This document shows positions 37,330-46,502 of a DNA stretch of 64,000 nt, piece after piece; within the stretch, counting starts at the first letter, position 1, and every line of letters starts with the position of its first letter. The stretch covers positions 2,852,001-2,916,000 of the forward strand of contig NZ_CP017718.1 in the NCBI RefSeq assembly GCF_001854405.1, in the 5' to 3' direction. The DNA is from Hyphomonas sp. Mor2. GTDB taxonomy: Bacteria; Pseudomonadota; Alphaproteobacteria; Caulobacterales; Hyphomonadaceae. Both the position numbers and the translations under genes were made by a program. Under the pieces are notes generated by a model. The model was given only the letters and a program-made list of their open reading frames with translations. It searched no databases and was not told where the DNA came from.

Positions 37330-38232
37330 ATGCGTTGGTTTCTGGGATTTTGTCTGATTCTTGTGAGTTTGAGCCTGAACATCAAAGCAAAAGCGCAAGA
37401 TCTGGATGTGACAGAGATCGTTGCCACAAGCGACGCCTTTGCAGCTTCGCCTTCGGACTCCACGCGCGCCGCCCTGCTTTCAGCGCTTGGCGCCTATTCC
37501 GGGGAGCCGACCGTGCAGTCGGTCAACGCCTATATCGGCCTCGTCATGCATGACGTCCAAAATCAGGACAATGAGGCGACTTTTGAATCAGCCTCCGCGG
37601 CGACTGCTCATTTGCAGCCCATCTCAGATATTCTGCCCAAACAATATATCGAAAGCCGCTTTGTCGCCGCGGTCGCACAGTTCAATACCGAGCAGTCACC
37701 CGCGGCGATGCTGGAAATGGCACACGTCAAAGGCTTCACGCGCAGACATAAAGACAGTCTTGGAGAACGCCCCGACTGGGCCATCGATCTTGGCTGGAAG
37801 GCCGATGCCTGGGATATGGCGATGGAAGCTTTTTTCGAGAGCGTACGGGAAGCGTATCCCTCTGACGGTGAACGCCGCACCATTATCGACGCATATCGAA
37901 CGACCGAAGAGGAAGTGGTTTCACGCCTGTCAGAGTCCGGGCTGCCTTATTGCACTGGAAGAATGATCCAGCGCCCTGCTCTGCGCTATCCCGCGAGCAA
38001 AGCCCGAAATGGCAAGTTCGGCGCCGTCATCCTCGGGCTGGAGCTGGATGCTGACGGTCAGGTCATCAACCCAACCGTACTCGCCTCTGTCCCGGTTGAG
38101 GAATTTGATGAAAAGTCGCTTCGTGTGGTCGGCAAATGGAAATTCAGACCCGATGACCGGAACGCAGTCGGCGTCACTTGTGATCTACAACGCACCAATA
38201 TCGTGCAACCCTTGGTTTTCCAGCTGCGCTGA
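37330..38232 (+). CDS. Exported protein with TonB C-terminal-like domain
   Basis: 300 residues. A signal peptide ends near AKAQ (about residue 23) and a helical domain runs to about residue 195. The last about 90 residues resemble a TonB C-terminal domain (ALRYPASKARNGKFGAVI, LDADGQVINPTVLAS, KWKFRP). There is no membrane anchor apart from the signal, so classical energy transduction is doubtful; it is more likely a periplasmic TonB-C-fold protein. Two Cys may form a disulfide. Confidence 0.68.
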   Translation: MRWFLGFCLILVSLSLNIKAKAQDLDVTEIVATSDAFAASPSDSTRAALLSALGAYSGEPTVQSVNAYIGLVMHDVQNQDNEATFESASAATAHLQPISDILPKQYIESRFVAAVAQFNTEQSPAAMLEMAHVKGFTRRHKDSLGERPDWAIDLGWKADAWDMAMEAFFESVREAYPSDGERRTIIDAYRTTEEEVVSRLSESGLPYCTGRMIQRPALRYPASKARNGKFGAVILGLELDADGQVINPTVLASVPVEEFDEKSLRVVGKWKFRPDDRNAVGVTCDLQRTNIVQPLVFQLR

Positions 38233-38415
38233 TCAGTTTTGCTTGACCCGGCCCTCAGAATATGAGCCTGCTCGCACCATCGAGTACGGCCGGTCTGCAA
38301 TGAGAAGACCCCGCCAGACCGGCGGTTAATGAATGTCCCTACCTCTCCGTAATCGACCTCGCGACCTCCTGCACGGTGCAGGGTCGGCGCGGCGCAACGG
38401 AAAAGGGCTCTTTGA

Positions 38416-38625
38416 ATGGCCACCGGAAAAGTAAAGTGGTTCAACGCCACAAAAGGATTTGGATTTATCGTCCCGGACGAAGGCGGCAAGGATGTGTTTG
38501 TGCACATTTCAGCGGTCGAGAAGTCTGGCCTGCAAGGACTGCAGGACGATCAACCCATCGAGTATGAACTCTATCATGACGAGCGGCGGAACAAGACCTC
38601 TGCGGTTGACCTGAAGCTTCTCTAG
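38416..38625 (+). CDS. Cold-shock-domain protein
   Basis: 69 residues, single cold-shock domain: MATGKVKWFNATKGFGFI carries RNP1 (KGFGFI) and DVFVHIS is RNP2. It binds single-stranded RNA/DNA as an RNA chaperone. The 183-base untranslated stretch before it is long, as for regulated cspA-type genes, although cold induction cannot be judged from sequence. Confidence 0.93.
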   Translation: MATGKVKWFNATKGFGFIVPDEGGKDVFVHISAVEKSGLQGLQDDQPIEYELYHDERRNKTSAVDLKLL

Positions 38626-38673
38626 ACAAATTCGAATTTTGCGCCTATCTAGGCGCCAAGTCGAAACATATCG

Positions 38674-38709
38674 GCGGCGGTTCCGGGAACGGGGCCGCCG
38701 CTTTTCTTT
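38674..38709 (+). terminator. Terminator-like hairpin between the cold-shock gene and rimP
   Basis: Stem GCGGCGG / CCGCCGC (38674-38680 with 38695-38701), 14-base loop, then TTTTCTTT. It ends 18 bases before the rimP start, so it could end the cold-shock transcript or attenuate entry into rimP-nusA-infB. Confidence 0.65.
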
Positions 38710-38727
38710 GTCCGAAAGCCTGCCCTC

Positions 38728-39324
38728 TTGATCACGATCAGCCCACAGGAAGAGCGCATCCTTGCCATGGCCGAGCCGCTTGCCAGCGAGCTGGGCCTGG
38801 AAATCGTGCGCATTCGTATCATGGGCGGCAAACGGCCCTTGTTACAGATCATGATCGAGAAAGCAGGCGGCGCCCCGACCGATGTCGAGGATTGTGCCAG
38901 CCTGTCTCGCAACCTGTCGCCAGTACTGGAAACCGAAGACCCGATCTCAGAGGCCTATCGCCTGGAGGTTTCTACACCCGGCATTGATCGTCCGCTCACC
39001 CGGGTCGGTGACTTTGGTCGTTGGGCCGGGCATCTGGCAAAGATCGAGCTGACCATGCCGCTCGAGGGACGCCGCCGGTTTCAAGGCATTATCCAGCGCG
39101 AGGACGAGCATGGCGTCGCGATCCTGCTCGACGATGAGAGCGAACTGGTCGCGCAGGTTCACGAGATGAGCAAAGCCAGCCTGGTCCTGACCGACGAATT
39201 GATCGACGCAGCGACCGATGATGGCACATTGCCGCCGCAACCCGGCGACGAAGATTTTGAAGGCTTCGAGACGGATGAAGCCGAAACTGATACAATAGAA
39301 GATAACCAAGAGAGTGGAGCCTGA
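38728..39324 (+). CDS. rimP: Ribosome maturation factor RimP
   Basis: Needed for 30S subunit maturation. 198 residues from TTG 38728; the next ATG (38767) would cut the first 13 residues of the N-terminal domain. LGLEIVRIRIMGG, DVEDCASLSRNLSPVLE and YRLEVSTPGIDRPL are typical. The last about 35 residues are an acidic tail. Gene order rimP-nusA-ylxR-infB is standard. Confidence 0.92.
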   Translation: MITISPQEERILAMAEPLASELGLEIVRIRIMGGKRPLLQIMIEKAGGAPTDVEDCASLSRNLSPVLETEDPISEAYRLEVSTPGIDRPLTRVGDFGRWAGHLAKIELTMPLEGRRRFQGIIQREDEHGVAILLDDESELVAQVHEMSKASLVLTDELIDAATDDGTLPPQPGDEDFEGFETDEAETDTIEDNQESGA

Positions 39325-39328
39325 AGCC

Positions 39329-41140
39329 ATGTCTAATGTTGGCGTTTCCGCAAACCGGCTGGAAATCATGCAGATCGCTAAAGCGGTCGCTGAGGAAAAA
39401 GCCATTGACCGCGCCATCGTCATCGAGGCGATGCAGGAAGCGATCGAAAAAGCGGCCAAGTCCCGCTACGGCCAGGAGCATGATATTCGCGCAGTCATCG
39501 ATCACGAGACCGGCGAGCAAAGCCTGTGGCGCGTCCAGACCGTCGTCACCGAAGAAGAAATGGAAGACGCGGCGCAGCAAATTACGCTGAAAGACGCCAA
39601 GAAGCTCGACGCCAGCCTGGAGCTGGGCGACGAGATCAAGGAAGAGCTGCCGCCTTTCGATTTTGGCCGCGTCGCTGCGCAGACCGCCAAGCAGGTGATC
39701 ATGCAGAAAGTGCGTGACGCCGAGCGCCAGCGCCAGTTCGATGAGTATAAAGATCGCGAAGGCGAGATCATTAATGGCATCGTCAAGCGTGTCGAATATG
39801 GTCACGTGATCGTCGACCTTGGCCGCGCCGAAGGCATTATCCGCCGCAATGACGGGATTCCGCGCGAGAATTTCCAGCCAAATGACCGCGTCCGCGCCTA
39901 TCTCTATAAGGTCAGCCGAGAGATCAAAGGCCCGCAAATCTTCCTGTCGCGCGCTCACCCTGACTTCATGGTCAAGCTGTTCGCGGCTGAGGTACCGGAA
40001 GTCTATGAAGGCGTCATCGAAATTCGCTCTTGTGCCCGCGACCCGGGCTCGCGCGCCAAGATTGGCGTGATCTCGAACGATAGCTCTATCGATCCGGTTG
40101 GTGCCTGTGTTGGTATGCGGGGCGCCCGTGTTCAGGCGGTGGTTGGCGAGCTTTCCGGTGAGAAGATCGACATCATTCCATGGAATTATGACGATGCGAC
40201 TTTCATCGTAAACGCGCTACAGCCGGCGGAAGTCTCGAAAGTGGTGCTGGATGAAGACGAGCACCGCGTCGAAGTCGTGGTGGCTGACGATCAATTCCCG
40301 CTGGCAATTGGCCGTCGCGGCCAGAATGTGCGCCTCGCTTCACAGCTGACCGGTTGGCAGATCGATCTCGTCACCGAGAGCGATGATTCCGAGCGTTACC
40401 AAATCGACTTCCAGCGCCGCACCGATCTGTTCATGCAGGCCCTCGATGCAGACGAAACTCTCGCCCAGCTGCTGGCCTCTGAAGGCTTCAGCGAGGTTGA
40501 AGACATCGCTTATATCGCGCCGGAAGAGTTCATGCAGGTTGAAGGCTTTGACGAAGAAGTCGCTGCAGAGATTCAGGAACGCGCGCGCGAATATCTTGAG
40601 AAACTCGCGGCTGAGCAGGACGCCAAGCGCCTTGAACTCGGAGTCGAAGACGCCGTTATGGAACTGGACGGCATGTCGCCTGGTTTCGCGGTGAAGCTTG
40701 GCGAAAATGAAGTTAAAACCGTCGAAGATGTGGCTGGCCTGGTGCCGGACGATCTCACCGGTTGGCGTGAAAACAACAAGGAAGGCAAGCCGGTTTGGCA
40801 GGATGGCATTCTGAAGAAGGGCGAAATGCGCAAGGACGACGCGCAGCTCTTCATCATGAAGGCTCGCGTCATTGCAGGCTGGGTTGAGCCGGAAGCGCTG
40901 GAACAGCTGGAAGCGGAAATGGCCGCAGAAGCTGCTGGTGAAGAGCCGCAAGACCTGACCGAAGAAGAGCGCGCCCTGCTGGCGCTGGGTGAGCTTGGCA
41001 AGTCTGATGACAGCGCCGAAGCGACCGTCGAAGAAACCCTGGATGTCAGCGATGAAGACATCCTGGCAGAATTGGAAGGCCTCGATCTCGACGAGGAACT
41101 TCTCATGGAGGGCGGCGATGAAGCCGCAGAGCCTCAATGA
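39329..41140 (+). CDS. nusA: Transcription termination/antitermination factor NusA
   Basis: 603 residues from ATG 39329 (GGAG nine bases upstream; the frame also opens with a GTG five codons earlier). N-terminal RNAP-binding domain (1-125), S1 domain (about 135-200), two KH domains (about 230-380, with CVGMRGARVQAV and AIGRRGQNVRLA), then two acidic helical repeats and a strongly acidic tail of about 65 residues. It controls pausing and termination. Its end overlaps the ylxR-like gene by 23 bases. Confidence 0.95.
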   Translation: MSNVGVSANRLEIMQIAKAVAEEKAIDRAIVIEAMQEAIEKAAKSRYGQEHDIRAVIDHETGEQSLWRVQTVVTEEEMEDAAQQITLKDAKKLDASLELGDEIKEELPPFDFGRVAAQTAKQVIMQKVRDAERQRQFDEYKDREGEIINGIVKRVEYGHVIVDLGRAEGIIRRNDGIPRENFQPNDRVRAYLYKVSREIKGPQIFLSRAHPDFMVKLFAAEVPEVYEGVIEIRSCARDPGSRAKIGVISNDSSIDPVGACVGMRGARVQAVVGELSGEKIDIIPWNYDDATFIVNALQPAEVSKVVLDEDEHRVEVVVADDQFPLAIGRRGQNVRLASQLTGWQIDLVTESDDSERYQIDFQRRTDLFMQALDADETLAQLLASEGFSEVEDIAYIAPEEFMQVEGFDEEVAAEIQERAREYLEKLAAEQDAKRLELGVEDAVMELDGMSPGFAVKLGENEVKTVEDVAGLVPDDLTGWRENNKEGKPVWQDGILKKGEMRKDDAQLFIMKARVIAGWVEPEALEQLEAEMAAEAAGEEPQDLTEEERALLALGELGKSDDSAEATVEETLDVSDEDILAELEGLDLDEELLMEGGDEAAEPQ

Positions 41141-41792
41141 TAGCGACAAGCGCCTAGAGGCGCCTCAGAAATCGCGCGCTGGCGAAAAGGTTCGCCAGTG
41201 TGCGGTCACGCGCGAGCGCCTGGCGCCCGACGCGATGATCCGCTTTGTCCGCAGCCCGGACGGAATCGTTGTTCCGGACGGCTTCGGCAAGCTGCCAGGT
41301 CGCGGCGCCTGGATAACGGCGAATAGCGAAACGCTGACGGCCGGGCTTGAATCCGATGTGTTTTCCAGAGCCTTCAAGGCCAAGTCTCATCCTATGGATG
41401 GATTGACCGAAGAGGTAGAACGCCAGCTTTTGCAGCGCTGTATCGGCCTGCTCGGCATGGCAAAAAAGAGCGGTGTGGCGGTGCTTGGATTCGACCAGGT
41501 CCGCGACTATATCCGCAAACAAGAGCCTGGCTTGCTGCTGGAAGCGAGCGATGGTGCAGAAGATGGCCGCAACAAGGTTCATTTTCTTGCCAAGGCGATA
41601 TATGAAGACGTCGACGTCGCGGGCGCTTTGTCGTCCGCTGAATTGGGCATAGCCTTTGGGCGGCAGCATGTGGTACATGCGCTGCTTGAATACGGTTCTC
41701 TCGCGGATGCCTTCTCAGTCGCCTATCGGCGGCTGACAGGATTCCGGGACGCGCCCGAGACAGGCTGGTTCTCCGGCAGGCAGAAGAATTAA
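41118..41792 (+). CDS. YlxR (DUF448) RNA-binding protein with L7Ae-like domain
   Basis: 224 residues from ATG 41118, which has GGAGG six bases upstream. The first half is YlxR ([30 protein letters not shown]) and the second half an L7Ae-like fold ([18 protein letters not shown]). It probably binds RNA or nucleoid proteins; YlxR binds the RNase P protein in Gram-positive bacteria. It is translationally linked to nusA by overlap. Confidence 0.87.
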   Translation: MKPQSLNDSDKRLEAPQKSRAGEKVRQCAVTRERLAPDAMIRFVRSPDGIVVPDGFGKLPGRGAWITANSETLTAGLESDVFSRAFKAKSHPMDGLTEEVERQLLQRCIGLLGMAKKSGVAVLGFDQVRDYIRKQEPGLLLEASDGAEDGRNKVHFLAKAIYEDVDVAGALSSAELGIAFGRQHVVHALLEYGSLADAFSVAYRRLTGFRDAPETGWFSGRQKN

Positions 41793-41844
41793 AGGAGGGG
41801 CGGATCCACCCGCCTCGAATGAAAGGTTAAACACCAGGGTACGC

Positions 41845-44415
41845 ATGAGCGATACGAAAGACAAAGGCACAACCGGCGGACGCAAGCCACTCACTGTTTC
41901 ACGCGGATCAGGATCCGGGACCGTGAAGCAGACCTTCAGCCATGGCCGTTCGAAACAGGTTGTTGTCGAAACCAAAAAGCGCCGCACCGTTGGGGCGCAA
42001 TCCAAGCCTGGTGGGGCCAAGCCAAGCGGAGGCGGCAAGAAAGCGCCGCCTGCCGGCAAGCCACAATCCAAACTCGCGGCCGCGGCGGCGAAACTCGGGA
42101 TCACCGAAGAAGAACTGATCCAGCGCCAGAAAGTGCTGCTGCAGCGCAAGAAAGCCGAAGAGTCCCGCAAGGCTGAGCAGGAAAAGCAAAACGCCCGCAC
42201 CAAGGCTCTGCAAGAAAAGCAGCAGGCTCAAAAACAAAAAGAAAAAGAGCGCGAAGAAGCCGAAGCCCGTCGCAAGACCGAAGAAGCCGAGCGCAAGAAA
42301 GCCGAAGCAGAGGCCAAGAAAAAGGCCGAAACGGAAGCCAAGTCGGCCCGCCCTGAGCGCGGCAAGAAACGCGACGAGGCGCCGAGCCAGGCAGATCTTG
42401 AAGCAGCAGCGAGTTCAGCCGGTGGACGCCGCAAGGGCGGTCGCAACGAGCGCGATGATCGCGGCGGACGCCGTGATCAGGGCGGCGGACGAGGCGGTCG
42501 CGGCGGCGACACCAAACGGCGCCGCGGTAAACTGACCATTGCCTCTGCGCTGGGCGATGATGGCGATCGGCAACGCTCACTCGCGTCGGTCAAACGGGCC
42601 CGTGAGCGCGAACGCGAACGCCGGATGGGCAATGACCAATCCGAAAAGGTCTCGGTCGAGGTCACTCTGCCAGAAACCATCACGCTGCAGGATCTTGCCG
42701 GGCGGATGAATGAGCGCGTCGCGGACGTCGTGAAATTCATGATGCAACAGGGCGAAATGCTGCGTGGCAACGACATTATTGATGCCGACACAGCTGAACT
42801 CATCGCTGAAGAGTTTGGTCACACCGTCAAGCGCGTATCGGAAGCGGACGTGGAAATCGGACTGGAAGGCGTCGAAGACGATCCAAAAGATCTCGAAGGT
42901 CGCCCACCAATCGTCACCATTATGGGCCATGTTGACCATGGTAAAACCTCGCTGCTCGACGCGCTGCGCTCGACCGACGTCGTGTCCGGCGAAGCGGGCG
43001 GGATCACCCAGCATATCGGGGCCTATCAGGTTCAACTGAAGTCTGGCGACAAGATCAGCTTCCTGGATACGCCAGGCCACGCAGCCTTCTCCGCCATGCG
43101 GGCGCGCGGCGCCAATGTCACCGACATTGTTATCCTGGTCGTGGCGGCGAATGACTCGGTCATGCCGCAGACGATTGAGGCGATCAAACACGCCAAGGCG
43201 GCGGAAGTGCCGATCATTGTCGCGGTCAACAAGGTCGATCTGCAAGATGCAGATCCGAACCGCGTTCTGACCGACCTGCTGCAACACGATATCCAGGTTG
43301 AGGCCATGGGCGGTGAAGTGCAGGCGATCGAAGTTTCGGCGCTGAAGAAAACCGGTCTGGACGATCTCACCGAAGCAATCACGCTGCAGGCAGAATTGCT
43401 CGAACTGACCGCAAATCCGAAACGTGAAGCCGACGGCATCGTGGTTGAGTCCCAGCTGGATAAAGGCCGCGGCCCGGTTGCCACGGTACTGGTCAAGCGC
43501 GGGACGTTAAAGCGTGGCGACATTGTCGTAGCTGGCGCCCAGTGGGGCAAGGTTCGTGCACTCGTCAACGAGCGCAACCAGCAGATGAAAGAAGCCCTGC
43601 CGTCCATGCCGGCAGAGATTCTGGGCCTCGACGGCACGCCTGAACCCGGCGACGCGTTCAATGTCGTTGCCAGCGAAGCGCGGGCGCGGGAAATTACCGA
43701 ATATCGCCAGCGCATGAAGCGCCAGAAGCAAGGTGTTGCGACGCAGCGCGCCTCTCTGGAACAGTTCATGACCAGCCTGAAAGACGGGTCGGCGGATACG
43801 AAAGATCTGCCAATCGTGCTGAAGGGCGACGTCCAGGGCTCCGTCGAAGCGATTACGCAATCGCTCGAGAAGCTCTCCACGGACGAGGTGCGGGCCAATG
43901 TCGTTTACGGCGCAGCCGGTGGTATTTCCGAGAGCGATATTCTTCTCGCGCAGTCCTCCGGCGCACCCGTCTTTGCCTTTAACGTTCGCGCCAATAAGCA
44001 GGCCCGCGAGCTGGCGGAGAAAGAAGGCGTCGAAATACGCTATTACTCGATCATCTATGAGCTGATCGATGATGTGAAAGCGTCGCTGTCCGGCATGCTG
44101 GAGCCAGAGAAGAAGGAAACCTTCATCGGTTATGCCGACATTCTCGAAGTCTTCAACATCACCAAAGTCGGCAAGGTTGCGGGCTGTAAGGTCACCGAAG
44201 GCGTGGTCAAGCGTGGCTGCGGTGTCCGACTGCTGCGCGACGATGTGGTCATTCACGAGGGCATGCTGAAAACCCTGAAACGCTTCAAGGACGAAGTTCC
44301 GGAAGTTACCAACGGGATGGAATGCGGCATGGCCTTCGAGAAGTATGAAGACATCCGCGAAGGCGACCGGATCGAGTGTTTCGAGATCGAGATGATCGCC
44401 CGCTCACTGGATTAG
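41845..44415 (+). CDS. infB: Translation initiation factor IF-2
   Basis: 856 residues. Residues about 1-260 are a low-complexity Lys/Arg/Glu/Ala-rich N-terminal region with IF2_N-like parts. The GTPase domain has GHVDHGKT at 361-368, DTPGHAAF and NKVD; the beta-barrel and fMet-tRNA-binding C2 domain follow. It delivers fMet-tRNA to the 30S subunit. A terminator-like hairpin lies 27 bases after the stop. Confidence 0.96.
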   Translation: MSDTKDKGTTGGRKPLTVSRGSGSGTVKQTFSHGRSKQVVVETKKRRTVGAQSKPGGAKPSGGGKKAPPAGKPQSKLAAAAAKLGITEEELIQRQKVLLQRKKAEESRKAEQEKQNARTKALQEKQQAQKQKEKEREEAEARRKTEEAERKKAEAEAKKKAETEAKSARPERGKKRDEAPSQADLEAAASSAGGRRKGGRNERDDRGGRRDQGGGRGGRGGDTKRRRGKLTIASALGDDGDRQRSLASVKRARERERERRMGNDQSEKVSVEVTLPETITLQDLAGRMNERVADVVKFMMQQGEMLRGNDIIDADTAELIAEEFGHTVKRVSEADVEIGLEGVEDDPKDLEGRPPIVTIMGHVDHGKTSLLDALRSTDVVSGEAGGITQHIGAYQVQLKSGDKISFLDTPGHAAFSAMRARGANVTDIVILVVAANDSVMPQTIEAIKHAKAAEVPIIVAVNKVDLQDADPNRVLTDLLQHDIQVEAMGGEVQAIEVSALKKTGLDDLTEAITLQAELLELTANPKREADGIVVESQLDKGRGPVATVLVKRGTLKRGDIVVAGAQWGKVRALVNERNQQMKEALPSMPAEILGLDGTPEPGDAFNVVASEARAREITEYRQRMKRQKQGVATQRASLEQFMTSLKDGSADTKDLPIVLKGDVQGSVEAITQSLEKLSTDEVRANVVYGAAGGISESDILLAQSSGAPVFAFNVRANKQARELAEKEGVEIRYYSIIYELIDDVKASLSGMLEPEKKETFIGYADILEVFNITKVGKVAGCKVTEGVVKRGCGVRLLRDDVVIHEGMLKTLKRFKDEVPEVTNGMECGMAFEKYEDIREGDRIECFEIEMIARSLD

Positions 44416-44442
44416 TAACAACAGACGACACAATCAAAGAGG

Positions 44443-44471
44443 CCGCGTCGAAAGACGCGGTCTTTTCATTT
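44443..44471 (+). terminator. Intrinsic terminator after infB
   Basis: Perfect 7-bp stem CCGCGTC / GACGCGG with a stable GAAA tetraloop, followed by TCTTTTCATTTTT. It splits infB from the YcxB-like gene and rbfA. Confidence 0.85.
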
Positions 44472-44522
44472 TTATCGATTGGGTTTTCAAAATTCCAAAC
44501 TCTTTGCGGTAGCGCTGGAGGG

Positions 44523-45074
44523 ATGAGCACCAGCTATTCCATTCGAGGCTCTCTCAGCAAACGCGATGCGCGGCGTATGACCCGTGCAATTCGCAGCGGC
44601 ACGGTCGGGCCGACAACACTCTATTATGCCGGTGTCACGGCCCCCATTATCGGCGCGGGCATGGCTCTGATGACCCAGGGCGCACTGAATCATGCCGGCG
44701 TGTCGCCCTACTGGGTGACGATGAACTCGGCCATGGTTGCGGCCATGGCCGGTATTGCCTGGTATCTGATTTTCATGCGCTGGGCCTATCGCCACCAACA
44801 TGGCCGCGCCGCGGAAATGGATCAAACCACCGAAGTCCTGCTGGCGGACGATCAGCTTATCATTCGTCGTGAGCTGGTTGAGACTCGGGTCGATTGGGAG
44901 GCCATCAGCGAGATCATTTCCAAGCGCAGCTATACGCTGGTTCTGATCGATGGCGCGGACCCTTTGATGCTGCCGCATGACTGGTTTGGCGAAAAAACTG
45001 CGTGCGAGATCTTTATGAGACGGCTCGGGCAGGGCAGTAAGGGCGCATGGCCCGAAACCGAAAGTCCAACCTGA
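44523..45074 (+). CDS. YcxB-like membrane protein
   Basis: 183 residues from ATG 44523. Two hydrophobic helices (about 32-52 and 64-88) are followed by a C-terminal domain with VLLADDQLIIRRELVETRVDW and MLPHDWF, the pattern of YcxB-like proteins (as on the B. subtilis protein). Function unknown. GGAGGG lies directly before the ATG with short spacing, so a slightly later start is possible; the upstream extension to 44376 would run through the terminator and is rejected. Its end overlaps rbfA by 28 bases. Confidence 0.68.
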   Translation: MSTSYSIRGSLSKRDARRMTRAIRSGTVGPTTLYYAGVTAPIIGAGMALMTQGALNHAGVSPYWVTMNSAMVAAMAGIAWYLIFMRWAYRHQHGRAAEMDQTTEVLLADDQLIIRRELVETRVDWEAISEIISKRSYTLVLIDGADPLMLPHDWFGEKTACEIFMRRLGQGSKGAWPETESPT

Positions 45075-45472
45075 GCGCCCACGCCCCGTCGCAACGCCAA
45101 TTGCGCGCCGGCGAATTGGTGCGGCATGCCCTGGTCGAAATTCTCGCTCGCGAAGAGTTTCGCGACCCTGCGCTGCAAGGCGTTGCGATCACGATCGGCG
45201 AAGTTCGAAGCTCCCCGGATCTGCGGCATGCCAATGTCTTCTGCTCGGCCCTCGGAAAATCCGGCAAGGAAGAGATGGACGCTATTGCCGAGGCCCTGAA
45301 CCGGGCTGCCGGGTTCCTACGCGGGCGCTTGGGACGCGAGATTGAAATGAAGTTTACGCCTCAACTGCATTTCATTGCTGACCTCTCCTATGACGAAGCG
45401 GCAGACATGAATGCGGTGTTCCGGCGCGCTGAAGTGGCGCGCGATCTGGATCCGGAGGATGACGACGTCTGA
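45047..45472 (+). CDS. rbfA: Ribosome-binding factor A
   Basis: Late 30S maturation factor. 141 residues with the KH-like fold: RQLRAGELVRHALVEILA, TIGEVRSSPDLRHANVF, and FTPQLHFIADLSYDEA are standard. It starts inside the YcxB-like gene. The following truB gene of the usual order is not here; an HxlR gene converges on it. Confidence 0.93.
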   Translation: MARNRKSNLSAHAPSQRQLRAGELVRHALVEILAREEFRDPALQGVAITIGEVRSSPDLRHANVFCSALGKSGKEEMDAIAEALNRAAGFLRGRLGREIEMKFTPQLHFIADLSYDEAADMNAVFRRAEVARDLDPEDDDV

Positions 45473-45811
45473 TCAGGCTTGGGTTGGGCGTCGGACCGGT
45501 AAGTGCTTTTTGCCCCAATCCCGGAAAGCGATGAGCGCCGGAGCGAACTCCTGCCCTTTCTCCGTCAGCACATATTCATAACGTTTCGGTCGATCCGAAT
45601 AGGCACTCTTTTCGAGAATTCCCGCCTCGACAAGACGTTTAAGCCGGTCGGACACAATATGGCGTGTCGCGCCGGTACTGTCTGCAAACTGGTCAAACCG
45701 TGACATGCCGAGAAAGCAATCGCGCAGGATCAGCAAAGTCCAGCGATCCCCCACCAGTGAAAGGGTTCGGGCAACCGGGCACCAATTATCGTCTAGATCT
45801 GTCCACTTCAT
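45473..45811 (-). CDS. HxlR-family regulator
   Basis: 112 residues from ATG 45811. A compact HxlR winged helix: NWCPVARTLSLVGDRWTLLILRD (with a possible redox Cys), FDQFADSTGATRHIVSDRLKRL and YEYVLTEKGQEF. It is divergent from the DsbA-like isomerase gene and likely controls it. Its stop abuts the rbfA stop. Confidence 0.87.
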   Translation of the reverse strand: MKWTDLDDNWCPVARTLSLVGDRWTLLILRDCFLGMSRFDQFADSTGATRHIVSDRLKRLVEAGILEKSAYSDRPKRYEYVLTEKGQEFAPALIAFRDWGKKHLPVRRPTQA

Positions 45812-45838
45812 ACTTGCCAGCCTAACCTGATTTGCACT

Positions 45839-45857
45839 AAGTTCCAAATAAGAACTT
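45839..45857. promoter_or_regulatory. Inverted repeat between HxlR and DsbA-like genes
   Basis: AAGTTC-N7-GAACTT, 6-base perfect arms, in the 88-base divergent promoter region. It is a reasonable binding site for the adjacent HxlR protein. Confidence 0.45.
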
Positions 45858-45899
45858 TATTGGCCTCTTGTCGGTGGCCAAACACGCTGGAGGGCACCC

Positions 45900-46502
45900 A
45901 TGGCCAAGACACTTGAATTCTTTTTCGACTATATGAGCCCAACCTCGTTTCTCGGCTGGGCCGTCGTGCCCGGCGTTATAGAGCGGACCGGCGCGGAATT
46001 GAAGGTGCGTCCCATGTTCCTTGGCGGCGTCATGAAGGCGACCGGCAACCAACCGCCCGCAATGGTGCCAGCAAAAGGCAAGTACATGCAACAGGACATG
46101 GCCCGATGCTGCAAGCGTTACGGGATCGAGATTTTCTCGAACAAGCATTTTCCCCTGATGAACACGCGGCCCCTGACCGGCGCCACGCTGCGCCTGGGCG
46201 ACGACCCGGAACAGCAACACAAACTGATGGATGCCGGTTTCAAGCATGTCTGGGGCCGCACCGATGGCGGCGTCAATACCGGCGATGAGGCAGAATTCAA
46301 GGACGCGTTCGGGTCCGAAGGTTTCGATGCAGACCAGCTATGGGCGCTCGGGACAGATCCGGAAACCAAGGCGATGCTGCGCGCCAATACTGAAGAAGCC
46401 GTTGCCCGCGGCGCATTTGGGGCGCCGACCTTCTTTGTCGGCGACCAGATGTTCTTCGGTCACGACCGTCTGGATTATGCTGAGGAGGCGCTGAACGGCT
46501 AA
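45900..46502 (+). CDS. DsbA-family oxidoreductase / HCCA isomerase-like protein
   Basis: 200 residues. The thioredoxin-fold start LEFFFDYMSPTSFLGW has Ser rather than a CXXC motif, typical of 2-hydroxychromene-2-carboxylate isomerase and kappa-class GST relatives. The end GAFGAPTFFVGDQMFFGHDRLDY matches the group. It probably uses glutathione; the substrate is unknown. The HxlR gene is divergent upstream. The last 4 bases overlap the convergent kinase gene. Confidence 0.83.
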   Translation: MAKTLEFFFDYMSPTSFLGWAVVPGVIERTGAELKVRPMFLGGVMKATGNQPPAMVPAKGKYMQQDMARCCKRYGIEIFSNKHFPLMNTRPLTGATLRLGDDPEQQHKLMDAGFKHVWGRTDGGVNTGDEAEFKDAFGSEGFDADQLWALGTDPETKAMLRANTEEAVARGAFGAPTFFVGDQMFFGHDRLDYAEEALNG

